Counted from the first letter of the stretch, positions 35,396 through 45,580 are shown. The stretch: DNA of 64,000 nt from an uncultured Bacilli bacterium (GCA_947626275.1 CANQRL010000003.1:1-64000); one strand, 5' to 3'. Numbers and translations: made by a program. The notes: generated by a model from the sequence alone, not told the origin.

Positions 35396-36730
35396 ATGAA
35401 AGAGACTATTAAAAATTTCATTCGTCAAAAACAATATTCTGAATTTAAAAAAATGGTTATCTACTTAGAAGAAGCTGACATTGCTGATATTTTAGGAGAA
35501 CTAAAGGATGAAGAACTCGTCCAATTCTTCCGATTATTACCGAAAGACATGGCTGCAGATATCTTTTCCTTCTTAGATGTCGATAGTAAAGAAACCATTA
35601 TTACCTCTTTAACTACCAAAGAAGCAGCGATGATTATCGATGATATGTACGCAGATGACGCTGCTGATTTAATGGAAGAGATGCCAGCTAATGTCATTCA
35701 AAAAATTCTTGTCAATACCACTCCAGAAACGAGAAGAGATATCAACTTTCTTCTCAACTATCCAGAAGACTCTGCAGGAAGTATCATGACCATAGAATTT
35801 ATGGATATTAAAAACTTCATGACAGTAGAAGAAGCTATTAAGAAAGTGAAAGAAGAAGCCATCAATAAAGAGACCATTGACTTCTGTTATGTTTTAGATA
35901 AACATCGAAAATTAGTAGGAACCGTTTCCTTAAAACAATTACTCTTAACAGATAATCAAGTCACCATTGGCGAAATTATGGAGTCTAATCCTATTACCGT
36001 AACCACTCATACGGACCAAGAAGAAATCGCAAGAGCCTTTCAAAAATACGATATTACCACGATGCCAGTTGTCGATAGTGAGAATTGCTTAGTCGGAATT
36101 ATTACCATTGACGATATCGTCGATATTATGCAAGCAGAGACAACCGAAGATATCGAAAAGATGGCAGCTATTGTTCCAACGGAAAAACCATATTTAAAAT
36201 TAGGACTATGGGATATCTATAAAAGTAGAATGCCTTGGCTCCTCTTTTTAATGATTAGTGCAACCTTCACAGGAAGTATCATCTCTACTTATGAGGGAGC
36301 CTTAGCCAACTATACCATTCTCACCATGTTCATTCCGATGATTATGGGTACAGGAGGAAATGCAGGTGGACAATCTTCCGTTACCGTCATTCGAGCGTTA
36401 TCGTTAGGAGAAGTAAAATTTAAAGATACCTTGAAAGTCTTTCTAAAGGAACTTTGCATTGGAATCATCTGTGGACTTACCCTATCTATTTGTAATTTCT
36501 TTAAGTTACTATGGATTGATCACATTTCTGCTTCCTTTGCCCTCATCGTTTGTCTAGCCCTTCTAGCAACCGTCATCTTAGCGAAAATTATTGGAGCGAT
36601 TCTTCCAATTTTAGCTAGTAAAATTCATCTAGACCCGGCTGTAATGGCTAACCCTATTATTACAACCATTGTCGATGCCTTATCTTTAATCGTTTATTTT
36701 CAAATTGCTAGTATGATTTTAGGAATCTAA
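35396..36730 (+). CDS. mgtE: MgtE-type magnesium transporter
   Basis: 444 residues. The N-domain is a helical superhelix (EADIADILGELKDEELVQFF and repeats, about 1-125), then two CBS domains (about 130-250, with EEIARAFQKYDITTMPVVD), then five membrane spans. The conserved GTGGNAGGQSS and MANPIITTIVDALSL segments line the pore. MgtE imports Mg2+ across the membrane; the N and CBS domains close it when internal Mg is high. The start is behind AAGGAGGTG. Confidence 0.95.
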   Translation: MKETIKNFIRQKQYSEFKKMVIYLEEADIADILGELKDEELVQFFRLLPKDMAADIFSFLDVDSKETIITSLTTKEAAMIIDDMYADDAADLMEEMPANVIQKILVNTTPETRRDINFLLNYPEDSAGSIMTIEFMDIKNFMTVEEAIKKVKEEAINKETIDFCYVLDKHRKLVGTVSLKQLLLTDNQVTIGEIMESNPITVTTHTDQEEIARAFQKYDITTMPVVDSENCLVGIITIDDIVDIMQAETTEDIEKMAAIVPTEKPYLKLGLWDIYKSRMPWLLFLMISATFTGSIISTYEGALANYTILTMFIPMIMGTGGNAGGQSSVTVIRALSLGEVKFKDTLKVFLKELCIGIICGLTLSICNFFKLLWIDHISASFALIVCLALLATVILAKIIGAILPILASKIHLDPAVMANPIITTIVDALSLIVYFQIASMILGI

Positions 36731-36745
36731 ATCTACTAGTTTTTT

Positions 36746-36772
36746 TTTAATAAAAAAAGAAGCTATTTTGCT
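36746..36772 (-). terminator. Terminator of rny
   Basis: GAAGC and GCTTC frame AAAATA and are followed by seven Ts on the minus strand. Confidence 0.75.
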
Positions 36773-38316
36773 TCTTCTGTTGCTCTTGTCTCGCGAATAA
36801 CCGTAACTTTAATAGTACCTGGATATTGAAGTTGTTCTTCAATCTTATTCTTGATATCCCGAGCTACTTTATGACTCGTTAAGTCATCTATCTCTTCTGG
36901 TTTAACCACAACCCGTAATTCTCTTCCTGCTTGCATTGCATAAGCTTTATCTACACCAGAAATGTCATTGGCAATTCCTTCCAAATCATGTAATCTTTGA
37001 ACATAGTTCTCTAAAGAATCATTTCGTGCTCCTGGACGACTAGCAGATACCGCATCCGCAATCGCTACTAATTCCGAAATAATAGAAGTAGGTTCGGTAT
37101 CCCCATGATGAGACTCAATAGCGTTGATGACAATGTCATTTTCTTTGTATCGCTTAGCTAAAGAACTTCCAAGTTCAACGTGACTACCTTCCATTTCATG
37201 GTCAATGGCTTTTCCAATATCATGGAGAATACCAGCTCGTTTGGCAAGCATTACATTCTCCCCTAATTCTGCTGCCATGATGCCCGCTAAATGAGCAACC
37301 TCAATAGAATGGGTAAGAACATTTTGACCATAACTTGTACGGAAATGTAACTTTCCAATCGTTTCAATAAGTTCCGGATCCATTTTGGTAATTCCCAATT
37401 CAAAGAGAGCAGACTCCCCATATTCCCGGATTTTTTCTTTCATTTCCTTCGCTGTCTTATCATAGATTTCCTCTATTCTAGCAGGATGAATTCTACCATC
37501 TTTGATCAACGTATCAATCGTAATTCTAGCGATTTCTCGACGTAAAGGATCAAAACTTGATAAAACAATGGCTTCTGGTGTGTCATCGATAATTAAATCA
37601 ACACCTGTTACCGCTTCAATCGTTCGAATATTTCGACCCTCTCTACCAATGATTCTACCTTTCATATCCTCACTAGGTAAGTCGACAACCGTAACCGTTT
37701 GTTCCGAAGCCATATCGCTTGCATATTTTTGCATAGATGCTACTAACAAATTCTTCGCATTTTTATCCGCTACTAATGCAGCTTCTGATTCTTTTTCTTT
37801 GATATAAGAAGCGATTTCTAAAGACATCTCTTCTTCTACCTTTTTCATTACAATTTCTCTAGCTTTGTCTTTTGTATACCCAGCTATTTTTTCAAGTAAC
37901 TCATATTGTTGCTTTTTGATTTCTTCCACTTTTGCCTGTTCGTCTTGGATTTCATTTTGTTTATTAACCAGATTATTTTCCTTTTCCTCTAAAAGAGATT
38001 CCCGATTTTGAAGAGATTGATCCCTTCTATCAATATTTTCTTCCCGAGAATCCAAACGTTGCTCCGTCTTTTTAAGCTCATTTTTCTTCTCACGAATTTC
38101 GTCTTCTGCTTTCTTCGTTAGTTGAGTAGCCTCTTCTTTCGCCTCCGTCAAATAATCCTTTTTTATTTTCTCTGCTTCCACTTTAGCATTTTCTAATAGG
38201 TCTTCTACCTTTTCCTTGGCTTTCACACCTTTTATATAATAAAATATAAACATGAAAACTATTCCAACAACAAGTCCACCTAGGACTAGCAAAATGGAGA
38301 TTAAAATATTTGACAT
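36763..38316 (-). CDS. rny: Ribonuclease Y
   Basis: 517 residues from ATG 38316 behind GGAGGAG; the longer frame to 38358 has no ribosome site. An N-terminal span anchors it ([20 protein letters not shown]). A long coiled coil follows (about 35-190), then a KH domain ([21 protein letters not shown]) and an HD domain ([10 protein letters not shown], then [12 protein letters not shown]). It initiates mRNA decay at the membrane in Firmicutes. It is upstream of nothing in its unit and follows recA with a terminator between. Confidence 0.96.
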   Translation of the reverse strand: MSNILISILLVLGGLVVGIVFMFIFYYIKGVKAKEKVEDLLENAKVEAEKIKKDYLTEAKEEATQLTKKAEDEIREKKNELKKTEQRLDSREENIDRRDQSLQNRESLLEEKENNLVNKQNEIQDEQAKVEEIKKQQYELLEKIAGYTKDKAREIVMKKVEEEMSLEIASYIKEKESEAALVADKNAKNLLVASMQKYASDMASEQTVTVVDLPSEDMKGRIIGREGRNIRTIEAVTGVDLIIDDTPEAIVLSSFDPLRREIARITIDTLIKDGRIHPARIEEIYDKTAKEMKEKIREYGESALFELGITKMDPELIETIGKLHFRTSYGQNVLTHSIEVAHLAGIMAAELGENVMLAKRAGILHDIGKAIDHEMEGSHVELGSSLAKRYKENDIVINAIESHHGDTEPTSIISELVAIADAVSASRPGARNDSLENYVQRLHDLEGIANDISGVDKAYAMQAGRELRVVVKPEEIDDLTSHKVARDIKNKIEEQLQYPGTIKVTVIRETRATEEAK

Positions 38317-38396
38317 ACTTACTCCTCCATTTCTAAGTATAAAGTGATTTTCCACCACTCTATTTCTATTGTAAAATGGATTGATACAGAAGTCAA

Positions 38397-38425
38397 GAAA
38401 AAAAGCAAAAGAATTTCTTTCGCTT
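38397..38425 (-). terminator. Terminator of recA
   Basis: AAAAGCGAAAG and CTTTTGCTTTT form a stem followed by a T-run on the minus strand. Confidence 0.75.
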
Positions 38426-39448
38426 TTACTCCTCGTTTGAACCGATTGTTAACGTATCATGATCAGCATAATATTCTCGAACTTTTGCTTCAATTTCAGC
38501 ACTTTTATCAGGATTTTTCTTAAGCCATTCTTTTACATTTTCTTTTCCTTGACCTACTTTTTCTCCCTCATAAGCGTACCAAGAACCACTCTTTTCTAAG
38601 ATACCTGCTTCACTACCTAAATCAACGATTTCCCCAGTAAGAGAAACCCCTTCTCCATACATGATATCTACCGTACAAGTCTTGAAAGGAGGAGCCATCT
38701 TATTTTTTACTACCTTAATATTAGCTTTATTTCCAATAATATCCGTACCTAGTTTAATTTGCTCTCCTCTTCGAATTTCTAGACGAACAGAAGCATAGAA
38801 CTTTAGAGCTCTTCCTCCCGGAGTTGTCTCTGGATTACCATACATAACCCCTACTTTTTCACGCAACTGATTGATAAAGATACATACCGTATTTGTCTTA
38901 TTAATAATTCCTGATAATTTACGAAGAGCTTGACTCATCAAACGAGCTTGTAATCCGACATGGGAATCTCCCATCTCTCCTTCAATTTCTGCTTGTGGAA
39001 CTAAAGCCGCTACCGAGTCGATAACAATTACACTGATAGCACCGCTTCGTACAAGCGCCTCACATATTTCTAAAGCTTGTTCTCCATTATCTGGTTGGCT
39101 CAACAATAATTCATTAATATTAACACCAATTTTACCAGCATAAGTAGGATCTAAAGCATGCTCAGCATCGATAAAAGCTGCCCTTCCTCCTTTTTTTTGC
39201 GCTTCTGCAATAGCATGAAGAGCAAATGTCGTTTTTCCACTGGATTCTGGTCCATAAATTTCAATAATTCTTCCCTTAGGATAACCGCCAATTCCTAAAG
39301 CAACGTCCAAAGAAATGGAACCACTAGGAATCGTATCTATTTTTTGGTGTTCATGGTCACCTAATTTCATGACCGCACCTTTTCCAAATTGCTTTTCAAT
39401 ATCCGCCATTACTTGATCAAGAGTCTTATCTCCAGTTGTTTTTACCAT
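38426..39448 (-). CDS. recA: Recombinase A
   Basis: 340 residues. Walker A is GPESSGKTT, Walker B is [12 protein letters not shown], the L2 region is [18 protein letters not shown], and the C-terminus is acidic. It forms filaments on single-stranded DNA, catalyses strand exchange and drives LexA-type SOS cleavage. A near-perfect sigma-A promoter precedes it; I see no SOS box of the CGAACNNNNGTTCG type beside it. Confidence 0.98.
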   Translation of the reverse strand: MVKTTGDKTLDQVMADIEKQFGKGAVMKLGDHEHQKIDTIPSGSISLDVALGIGGYPKGRIIEIYGPESSGKTTFALHAIAEAQKKGGRAAFIDAEHALDPTYAGKIGVNINELLLSQPDNGEQALEICEALVRSGAISVIVIDSVAALVPQAEIEGEMGDSHVGLQARLMSQALRKLSGIINKTNTVCIFINQLREKVGVMYGNPETTPGGRALKFYASVRLEIRRGEQIKLGTDIIGNKANIKVVKNKMAPPFKTCTVDIMYGEGVSLTGEIVDLGSEAGILEKSGSWYAYEGEKVGQGKENVKEWLKKNPDKSAEIEAKVREYYADHDTLTIGSNEE

Positions 39449-39479
39449 AATTTTTCCTCCTTCAATTGTTTACGATTTC

Positions 39480-39508
39480 ATTATACTCCACAAAAAAAAG
39501 GTTGTCAA
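39480..39508 (-). promoter_or_regulatory. recA promoter
   Basis: TTGACA and TATAAT on the minus strand with a 17-bp spacer: a consensus vegetative promoter. The TTGACA overlaps the downstream arm of the mreD terminator stem (TTGTCA...TTGACA). Confidence 0.88.
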
Positions 39509-39554
39509 TAGTTTTTACGAACAAATGTATGTAATAACTGACAATCTTTTTTTG

Positions 39555-40064
39555 CTATTTTTCTAATTCAATCGTCGAATATCTTCGGTTTCTCCATTTT
39601 AGCCTTATCTTCTTTACAAAAAAATAAAATACGATTAAATAAAGACTATTTAAAAGAAGAGAAGAAAAAATACTTTTTAAGAAAATGGATGTGTCAAACG
39701 AAAATCCTGGTAGGAAGGAAAAGAAAAGTGCTAGAACAATTCGATAGAAAAGAATAGTCCCTATTCCTAAAAAGAAAGTGTTTAAAAAATTGACTTGAAA
39801 CTTTTGATAAACTCTTCCAAAGAAGTATCCCAAAAAGATAAAAAATAAAGTATGGAAAAATAGACTATCCGTATAACAAATATCGTAAAGAAGACCTAGT
39901 ATTCCGCACAAAAAATAATATTGCTTGGAAGATTTCTCCACTAAAGGATAACAAATAAGAACCGTTAGTAAAGAAAACAAGGGACAAAAGAAACTATCAG
40001 GAGAAAGAAGATTCAAAAAAACACTGTCTAATAGGAAAGAGATAATGGCTAACGCATACATCAT
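39555..40064 (-). CDS. mreD: Rod shape-determining protein MreD
   Basis: 169 residues with five or so membrane spans and the YDICYTDSLFFHTLFFIFLG block typical of MreD. It overlaps mreC by ATGA. It works with MreC and the elongation machinery to guide lateral wall synthesis. No mreB is in the window. Confidence 0.85.
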   Translation of the reverse strand: MMYALAIISFLLDSVFLNLLSPDSFFCPLFSLLTVLICYPLVEKSSKQYYFLCGILGLLYDICYTDSLFFHTLFFIFLGYFFGRVYQKFQVNFLNTFFLGIGTILFYRIVLALFFSFLPGFSFDTSIFLKSIFSSLLLNSLYLIVFYFFVKKIRLKWRNRRYSTIELEK

Positions 40065-40915
40065 GATTCCTCATCTCCCCGTACCAAAATCGTCACAAAG
40101 GAAAGCTCATCGGTACTTTTATTGGGTTTGACAAATACGATTTTAGCAAGATCAAAACTATCGGTTTTCACATCTTGAACAGTCCCTAGCAAAAGTTCAC
40201 TTGGAAATCGATCTCCTAATCCTGTTGTCGTTACAGACGCACTAATAGGAATATCGACATAATCACTAATCCCTTCAATTCGATATACTCCTTTTTCCGC
40301 ATCATAACCAGTCAATAGTCCATAGGCATATTGATTTTTAGAAACCTCTATCTTAATAGATACCTTGTTATCTAAATTAGGATTGGTAAAAAGTTTAACC
40401 GTACTCGTATTTTTGCCTGCTTGAAAAATATAGCCAATGAATCCACCGTCTCCCATCACCGCCATATTGTCCTTTACGCCATCTTTCGTTCCTTTATCAA
40501 TCACAAAAGAATCTAACCAATACGTACTATCTCTACTAATAATCGTCGCATATACTTTCTCATATTCTGAAAGAGAAGTATCTAACTCAAGAATTCGTTT
40601 TAATTCCTCATTCTCTTCTTTTAATCCCTTTATCTCTTCTTCTAGTTGTTCCTGAATAACATATTTTTTTCGTAACTCCTCATATTTTTTATAAATAGTT
40701 TCATTTTCTGAAAGAAGAGAGACCTTTTCCTTTACTACACGAATAGGCATAGCAAGGATATCCCCTATTCTTAGAACGGTTTCTTTAGTCGTTTTTTCGA
40801 TCCAAGTAAGCTTTCTATCATTTGAGACAGAATAAGCGGTAAAGCCAAGTAAAATCACGACTATAATCGCAATCAAAAAAACGTATTTTTTCATTTTTTC
40901 TTTCGATTTCTTCAT
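40061..40915 (-). CDS. mreC: Rod shape-determining protein MreC
   Basis: 284 residues: basic N-terminus, one span (about 11-30), a coiled coil (about 65-115), then a beta-barrel domain with VYATIISRDSTYWLDSFVID and GDGGFIGYIFQAG. It scaffolds the elongasome outside the membrane. It overlaps radC upstream and mreD downstream by ATGA, giving the common radC-mreC-mreD order. Confidence 0.93.
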   Translation of the reverse strand: MKKSKEKMKKYVFLIAIIVVILLGFTAYSVSNDRKLTWIEKTTKETVLRIGDILAMPIRVVKEKVSLLSENETIYKKYEELRKKYVIQEQLEEEIKGLKEENEELKRILELDTSLSEYEKVYATIISRDSTYWLDSFVIDKGTKDGVKDNMAVMGDGGFIGYIFQAGKNTSTVKLFTNPNLDNKVSIKIEVSKNQYAYGLLTGYDAEKGVYRIEGISDYVDIPISASVTTTGLGDRFPSELLLGTVQDVKTDSFDLAKIVFVKPNKSTDELSFVTILVRGDEES

Positions 40916-41616
40916 TCCTTCACCTGACTTCTTTCCATATCTCCATTTTCTAAAAAGCTATAATATTTTTCCTTTCCGATAATGAGATGATCTAAAACCT
41001 TGATTCCCAGAAGAACTCCCACCTTTTCTAGTTGATGAGTTAATTCTATATCTTCCCTACTAGGAAAGACATTCCCAGAAGGATGATTATGAACACAAAT
41101 AATCGCACTAGCAGAAAGTAAATAAGCTTCTTTAAAAACCTCTCGTGGATGAACAATACTATAATTAATCGTTCCTATAAATAATAATTTATCGCGAATA
41201 ATCTTTTTGGCATTATCCAAATAGACAACATAAAAATGTTCTTGTTTTTGATGACCAATTTTTAATCGATAATAATCAAATACTTTTTGACTACTCGTAA
41301 GACTCATTCCTTGAATTTCCGTTTTAGCTTTTTCTACTCTTCGAAAAAGTTCCATCGCCGCTAAAACAGTCGCTGCTTTAGAACGACCAATCCCTTTCAT
41401 TCGAACTAGCCTTTCATATCGAATTTCTGATAACTCGTCTAATGAAGAAAGATGAGAAAGTAACTGACTAGCCAATTCTTTAGCAGAAATATTCTTATAG
41501 CCTGTCCTAAGTAAAATTGCTAGTAACTCCTCATTAGAAAGATTAGATACTCCGTAATGTTCTAGTTTCTCATAAGGTCGTTCTAATTCTGGCAATTCTT
41601 TAATCGTTACGACCAT
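40912..41616 (-). CDS. radC: RadC-family JAB-domain protein
   Basis: 234 residues. The N-terminal helix-hairpin-helix part is GVSNLSNEELLAILLRTGY, and the JAB metal site is visible as HNHPSGNVFPSREDIELT preceded by Glu in VHPREVFKEA. RadC (often called UPF0758) has no settled role despite its name. It overlaps the upstream gene by 17 bp. Confidence 0.93.
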   Translation of the reverse strand: MVVTIKELPELERPYEKLEHYGVSNLSNEELLAILLRTGYKNISAKELASQLLSHLSSLDELSEIRYERLVRMKGIGRSKAATVLAAMELFRRVEKAKTEIQGMSLTSSQKVFDYYRLKIGHQKQEHFYVVYLDNAKKIIRDKLLFIGTINYSIVHPREVFKEAYLLSASAIICVHNHPSGNVFPSREDIELTHQLEKVGVLLGIKVLDHLIIGKEKYYSFLENGDMERSQVKE

Positions 41617-42064
41617 TCACATACTCCTCATACTTTGCTAGAACTTGACTACTAATAGATGAAATGACTACCGTATCTTCCGTATTGCTTAAAATCGTAT
41701 CATAGTTTTGAAGCTCTTTTAAAAATTGATTATCGGTCACTAAAAACTCTTCTGTATACGTATTATACCCTAAAGAACTATAATAATTACTCAATTTAAT
41801 AAGATTCTCATAATTTCCAGTAATTCCAATGTAGACATCAAATAAGCCATTATTCTCTTTATAAATATAGTTGACTAAAGAGAGTGTATTTTTCTCCATT
41901 TCCTCTGTAGATGGAAAAGTAGAATATCGAATAAAATATAACATTTCTCCCGCATTGGATGTCAAATGCAATCCCTCATAAGAATCATATTGCGTTAAAA
42001 ACGTCTTAGCCATAAAAAATCCCACTACTAATGCAATAGATATAGATAATATATACTTTTTCAT
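41600..42064 (-). CDS. Membrane-anchored hypothetical protein before radC
   Basis: 154 residues: one N-terminal span (YILSISIALVVGFFMAKTFL), then an outer domain whose YIGITGNYENLIKLSNYYSS and YNTYTEEFLV order recalls a SPOR-like alpha/beta fold. It is likely co-transcribed with radC-mreCD. Role unknown; peptidoglycan binding is possible. Confidence 0.65.
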   Translation of the reverse strand: MKKYILSISIALVVGFFMAKTFLTQYDSYEGLHLTSNAGEMLYFIRYSTFPSTEEMEKNTLSLVNYIYKENNGLFDVYIGITGNYENLIKLSNYYSSLGYNTYTEEFLVTDNQFLKELQNYDTILSNTEDTVVISSISSQVLAKYEEYVNGRND

Positions 42065-42181
42065 ATCGTCACCATATATATTGTATTAAAAGAAGCTGTC
42101 TATTTTTGTCGTAAGTAGGAAAATTGTTCAATATAGTAGTATAGCGATTCTAACCTTCAAAGTCAATGATATAAAGAAAAA

Positions 42182-42204
42182 AGCCGATAAAATTCGGCTT
42201 ATTT
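42182..42204. terminator. Bidirectional terminator at left end of the accessory island
   Basis: AAGCCGA and TCGGCTT flank TAAAAT, with A and T runs on either side. Confidence 0.75.
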
Positions 42205-42232
42205 TCTCTAGTATTAATTACTAGATAAGATT

Positions 42233-43816
42233 TTAACTATCTACGACATGTACTTCCTTACTAGAACATAACTCTCTGCCTATATCTGCATTATATATAT
42301 TAAGCCGATGCCAGTCTGAACTGGATTTTATTTCCTCTAATTGCCATTCACCTATAGGGACAGAGATTTCTTCTGGACGGTCTTCGTCTTCAGTACCCCA
42401 ATATTTGAAATAATCATCATCGTCATAGGTTTCATATTCTGTTTTCAAATTTGCTTTTCCATTTGGGATATTACTTGTAACCTTGTAGTGAAAATAGAGC
42501 TTACTATTTTCATCAGTACCATTCCGACGGATTTTTGTTGGAGCAGATGAGGTATCATTTTCTTCAGAATTAATAACGACCTCGCAACTTACATTATATA
42601 GCCTTTCATAGGTAGATAAATAATCCTTGTAAGCTATAGAATTATGACTTAAGTTAGGATCCTTTAGAAGCCGTAACAAATAATCATAAGTTTTTACATC
42701 TGTGCTATTATTATGCTGCTCTATATATCCTTCAGCACATATATTCATGTCAGTCTTTATCTCCCACAGCATACTCTCTCCAGTAAATGGATAAGTATTA
42801 TATACCTTTGCATAATTTTGGTAGGCTTCATCATATTTTTCATTTCTTTCAAGATATTCAGCATATTTATATGTAGTTACTGTCATATACCTATCTCTAT
42901 CCCAGTAATCTATTATATCGGATGCCTCCTTATATAACGATAAAGCTTCTTCATATTTATCTTGATCTACTAATTGCTCCGCATATGAAATATAGCATTC
43001 CTTTAATATTTTCGAGGTATCTTTATAATCTCTTGGTAACTTATTTAATTTTTCTATAGCCTTCGAGTATTGTTGTTCATCCATTAACTTTTTTGCATCC
43101 TGATAGTTTTTGCTTGGTATAAACACTCCAGTTATCAAGAAAAAAGCACAAACTATAGCAATGGTAGTAACAGATGCAATAATCGCAATTTTTCTTTGGG
43201 ATTTTATACTTTTCCCTTCTTGTTTCAATTTTTCAAAATCAACATTTAAAATAGTATCTTTATCTAATTTGCAAAAGGAACATTCTTGTTCTTCTTTATC
43301 ATTAATAGTACCACAGGTACAGATCCATAAATTCTCTTGTTTAACAGGGACATATTCTGAATGAATTCCATATCTTTCTTTGAAATAGTTTAATTCATTA
43401 GAATTTAAAATAGAATTAAGAGCTTCTTGCTTTTCTAATTTATAATAAGTCTTCTTATTATTCCAAGATTCCCCATTAGAAAAGAGAACTTTTTTTATGT
43501 TTACCTTAAATGATCTTGCATCGTTATTTGGTAACTCAATTGCTTCTTTAGATCCAAATTCCATATTTCTAGGCACATTTAAATCTAAAAATTCATGTTT
43601 TACTTTTTTTCCTTGTTTTTTTCCAGATGCATCATATAATTCAAGTTCAACCTCAACTGATTTAATTATTTGATTACTAAGACTTTTCAGTTTCAATTGT
43701 CCTAATACTCCATTCGTAGTATTATCTTTTAATATGGCACCAGCAAGAATAATAACAGGACTATTTTCTACATATAAGTAATCATCTGAATAATAAACTC
43801 TAGAATATCTTTCCAT
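42233..43816 (-). CDS. Zinc-ribbon, membrane-spanning TPR-type protein
   Basis: 527 residues. The N-terminal beta domain (about 1-150) resembles a FxLYD-like or DUF fold. A zinc ribbon follows (CTCGTINDKEEQECSFC, about 165-185), one span (about 215-235), then TPR-like helices outside (YQDAKKLMDEQQYSKAIEKL, YSKAI/YEEAL repeats) and a C-terminal beta part. This layout, ribbon inside and TPR outside, is common in Firmicutes proteins of unknown role. It heads nothing obvious; a 79-aa membrane protein gene is 9 bp upstream. Confidence 0.65.
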   Translation of the reverse strand: MERYSRVYYSDDYLYVENSPVIILAGAILKDNTTNGVLGQLKLKSLSNQIIKSVEVELELYDASGKKQGKKVKHEFLDLNVPRNMEFGSKEAIELPNNDARSFKVNIKKVLFSNGESWNNKKTYYKLEKQEALNSILNSNELNYFKERYGIHSEYVPVKQENLWICTCGTINDKEEQECSFCKLDKDTILNVDFEKLKQEGKSIKSQRKIAIIASVTTIAIVCAFFLITGVFIPSKNYQDAKKLMDEQQYSKAIEKLNKLPRDYKDTSKILKECYISYAEQLVDQDKYEEALSLYKEASDIIDYWDRDRYMTVTTYKYAEYLERNEKYDEAYQNYAKVYNTYPFTGESMLWEIKTDMNICAEGYIEQHNNSTDVKTYDYLLRLLKDPNLSHNSIAYKDYLSTYERLYNVSCEVVINSEENDTSSAPTKIRRNGTDENSKLYFHYKVTSNIPNGKANLKTEYETYDDDDYFKYWGTEDEDRPEEISVPIGEWQLEEIKSSSDWHRLNIYNADIGRELCSSKEVHVVDS

Positions 43817-43825
43817 ATTAAACTC

Positions 43826-44065
43826 CTATAATTCTGGTAACTCATCTGATAATGTTTGATTATTTTTTGATTTATTTGGTAAAGCAATAGCTAACAACAA
43901 TCCAATTGTAGCAAAAAAGAAAGATATCAAAAAATATTTTTTCTCATCATAACCTTTAAAATTATAAGCTTCATAAATTTGCTTTGCAATATAGTATTTA
44001 ACATAAATAATTGCAGCTAAAACCACAATTCCTAATCCAATAAAAAATATAATTCCAGACTTCAT
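43826..44065 (-). CDS. Small membrane protein
   Basis: 79 residues with two spans (about 4-22 and 44-62) separated by YEAYNFKGYDEKKYFLIS, ending in a polar tail. It starts behind AAAAGGAGG and is probably in an operon with the TPR protein. Function unknown. Confidence 0.6.
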   Translation of the reverse strand: MKSGIIFFIGLGIVVLAAIIYVKYYIAKQIYEAYNFKGYDEKKYFLISFFFATIGLLLAIALPNKSKNNQTLSDELPEL

Positions 44066-44090
44066 ATTATATCGCCTCCTTTTAATTTTT

Positions 44091-44350
44091 TTATTTCTTT
44101 TCCATCTTGGTTAAATCAACATCAACTTCTCTATCTTCATTAATGCCTAAACAATCAACGAATCCCTTTTCGTTATAATAACGTGCCTCTATAATATTAG
44201 ACTCTACATGATATTTATCACCTTCATTAATATCAGCAGCGTCTACTTGATTATTTGGAATACTTACACCATAGCCTTCTTCAAAAATTATAGTAACACA
44301 TCTTCTTTTGTACCTACAGTCTACTAAAAAAACAATAGAAGAAGTATAAT
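44091..44350 (-). pseudogene. Degenerate small exported-protein ORF (no start)
   Basis: A minus-strand frame reads VFLVDCRYKRRCVTIIFEEG, then a soluble stretch with DAADINEGDKYHVE, and stops at 44091. The only nearby ATG (44356) and GTG are out of frame because a run of seven Ts is one base short. With one more T the ATG would read into this frame behind a hydrophobic segment. It looks like a recently frameshifted lipoprotein-type gene or a phase-variable homopolymer. Confidence 0.45.
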
Positions 44351-44391
44351 AACCATTTTTTCACATGATTATCTAATTCACTGCAATAAGA

Positions 44392-44413
44392 AAATTGGAA
44401 TAATCCAATTTTA
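44392..44413 (-). terminator. Terminator after lipoprotein gene
   Basis: AAAATTGGA and TCCAATTTT are followed by CTT; the stem starts at the stop codon. Confidence 0.6.
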
Positions 44414-44806
44414 TCTGCAAGTATAACCTGCTGCCATTGCATCTGCTATAATAGTATCCTTAGAGTTAGAGCTATATTTTTGAGACTCTTTGTCAATCTC
44501 TTCTTTATATGTAGCATTAAATTTAGTTCCATCTAATTTAACTTTAGCTCCTTTCTCTTTATAGAATTGAGCAAAACTTTCAGCTTCCTCTTCAGAAGTA
44601 AAATTAGCATCAATTTTTAATTCCATCTCAGAAGCATAATCATCTATAAATACATATTCAATTTCACTTTTTAAACTTTCATCAATCATTGTACAAGTTA
44701 TTTTTTCTTCTTTTTCATTTACTTTTACTTTTTCTTTTTTATTATCACATCCTGTAATTAAAGTAGTTAATAAAAGAATCAGTACTAATATTAATCTATT
44801 TCTCAT
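44411..44806 (-). CDS. Lipoprotein of unknown function
   Basis: 131 residues from ATG 44806, behind AAGGAG; an in-frame ATG at 44839 lacks a site. The signal with lipobox LITGC is followed by Lys-rich DNKKEKVKV, then a small alpha/beta domain (ASEMELKIDANFTSEEEAES). It resembles DUF1307-type lipoproteins in layout. It is one of two lipoproteins downstream of the recombinase locus. Confidence 0.65.
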   Translation of the reverse strand: MRNRLILVLILLLTTLITGCDNKKEKVKVNEKEEKITCTMIDESLKSEIEYVFIDDYASEMELKIDANFTSEEEAESFAQFYKEKGAKVKLDGTKFNATYKEEIDKESQKYSSNSKDTIIADAMAAGYTCR

Positions 44807-44889
44807 ATTTTTTAACTCCTTACTTTTCATTTTTATCATTTTATAAAAGCCTCTTCAAATATTTTTCTGATAATAAATTTACTTCTGCT

Positions 44890-45342
44890 TTATGCCGGCG
44901 TAACATTTCCACTAACTTCCACTATTTGGTAATCTAAATCGACTTCATTGGTTTCTGTACCAAAACCTCCTTCTAAGAAATACGCACCTGTGCTAGATGC
45001 ACCAGTGATATCACTTCCCTCTAACTCAATGGTTGTCTCACTTATTTCTTTCACACAATCAGCACCCATAACACACCCGTAATAGTCACATCTATGTGCT
45101 TTATAAGTTCCTTTTACTTTAACAACAACCTTGATATCATGATAATTAAAGTTTTCTGTCTTTCCAGAAGTAGCTACGACAATTTTACAATTTGTGGTAG
45201 CGGACCCTTTACAACTGGGATAAACACTAATTCTTAAATATTCATCATAATTGTCATTTGTTAACTTTATTTTTTTTCCACAACCCACTATCCCGAATAA
45301 ACAAATTACGCATATTAAAAATCCTAATATTTTATTTTTCAT
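44890..45342 (-). CDS. Cys-rich lipoprotein of unknown function
   Basis: 150 residues with lipobox FGIVGC and a mature part with five further Cys (PSCKG, TNCK, HRCDYYGCVMGADC), likely forming disulfides outside the membrane. It starts behind AGGAG. It lies 43 bp after the small HTH gene and may depend on read-through from the integrase promoter. I do not recognise the family. Confidence 0.65.
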   Translation of the reverse strand: MKNKILGFLICVICLFGIVGCGKKIKLTNDNYDEYLRISVYPSCKGSATTNCKIVVATSGKTENFNYHDIKVVVKVKGTYKAHRCDYYGCVMGADCVKEISETTIELEGSDITGASSTGAYFLEGGFGTETNEVDLDYQIVEVSGNVTPA

Positions 45343-45385
45343 TTTATTTTACTCCTCATTTTTAATCGTTTTTTCTCAAATTCGC

Positions 45386-45580
45386 TTATATTTTCACTCT
45401 TTTATTTTGTTTCGTGCCTAATATTGTTGGATATTTAGCATCTACCGGTATCCTCCATTGACCTCCAACTTTTTCAGGCATAGCAGTAAAAATAACTTTC
45501 CCTTCTCTACACCATTTTGAGACAGTTGCTGGTGTAACCTCCCATTTCTCTGCTGCCTCTTTCGTGCTCATATATTTCAT
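45386..45580 (-). CDS. Excisionase-like small HTH protein
   Basis: 64 residues of MerR/Xis-like winged-helix type: YMSTKEAAEKWEVTPATVSK, WCREGKV, then GQWRIPVDAKYP. Proteins of this form act as excisionases beside tyrosine integrases, or as small regulators. It lies just outside the left inverted site, 53 bp from the integrase stop. Confidence 0.75.
   Translation of the reverse strand: MKYMSTKEAAEKWEVTPATVSKWCREGKVIFTAMPEKVGGQWRIPVDAKYPTILGTKQNKRVKI

Noticed and set aside
39449-39553. SOS box at recA
   Set aside because: A strong promoter is present, but no Firmicutes-type LexA operator could be seen; other LexA motifs cannot be ruled out by eye.
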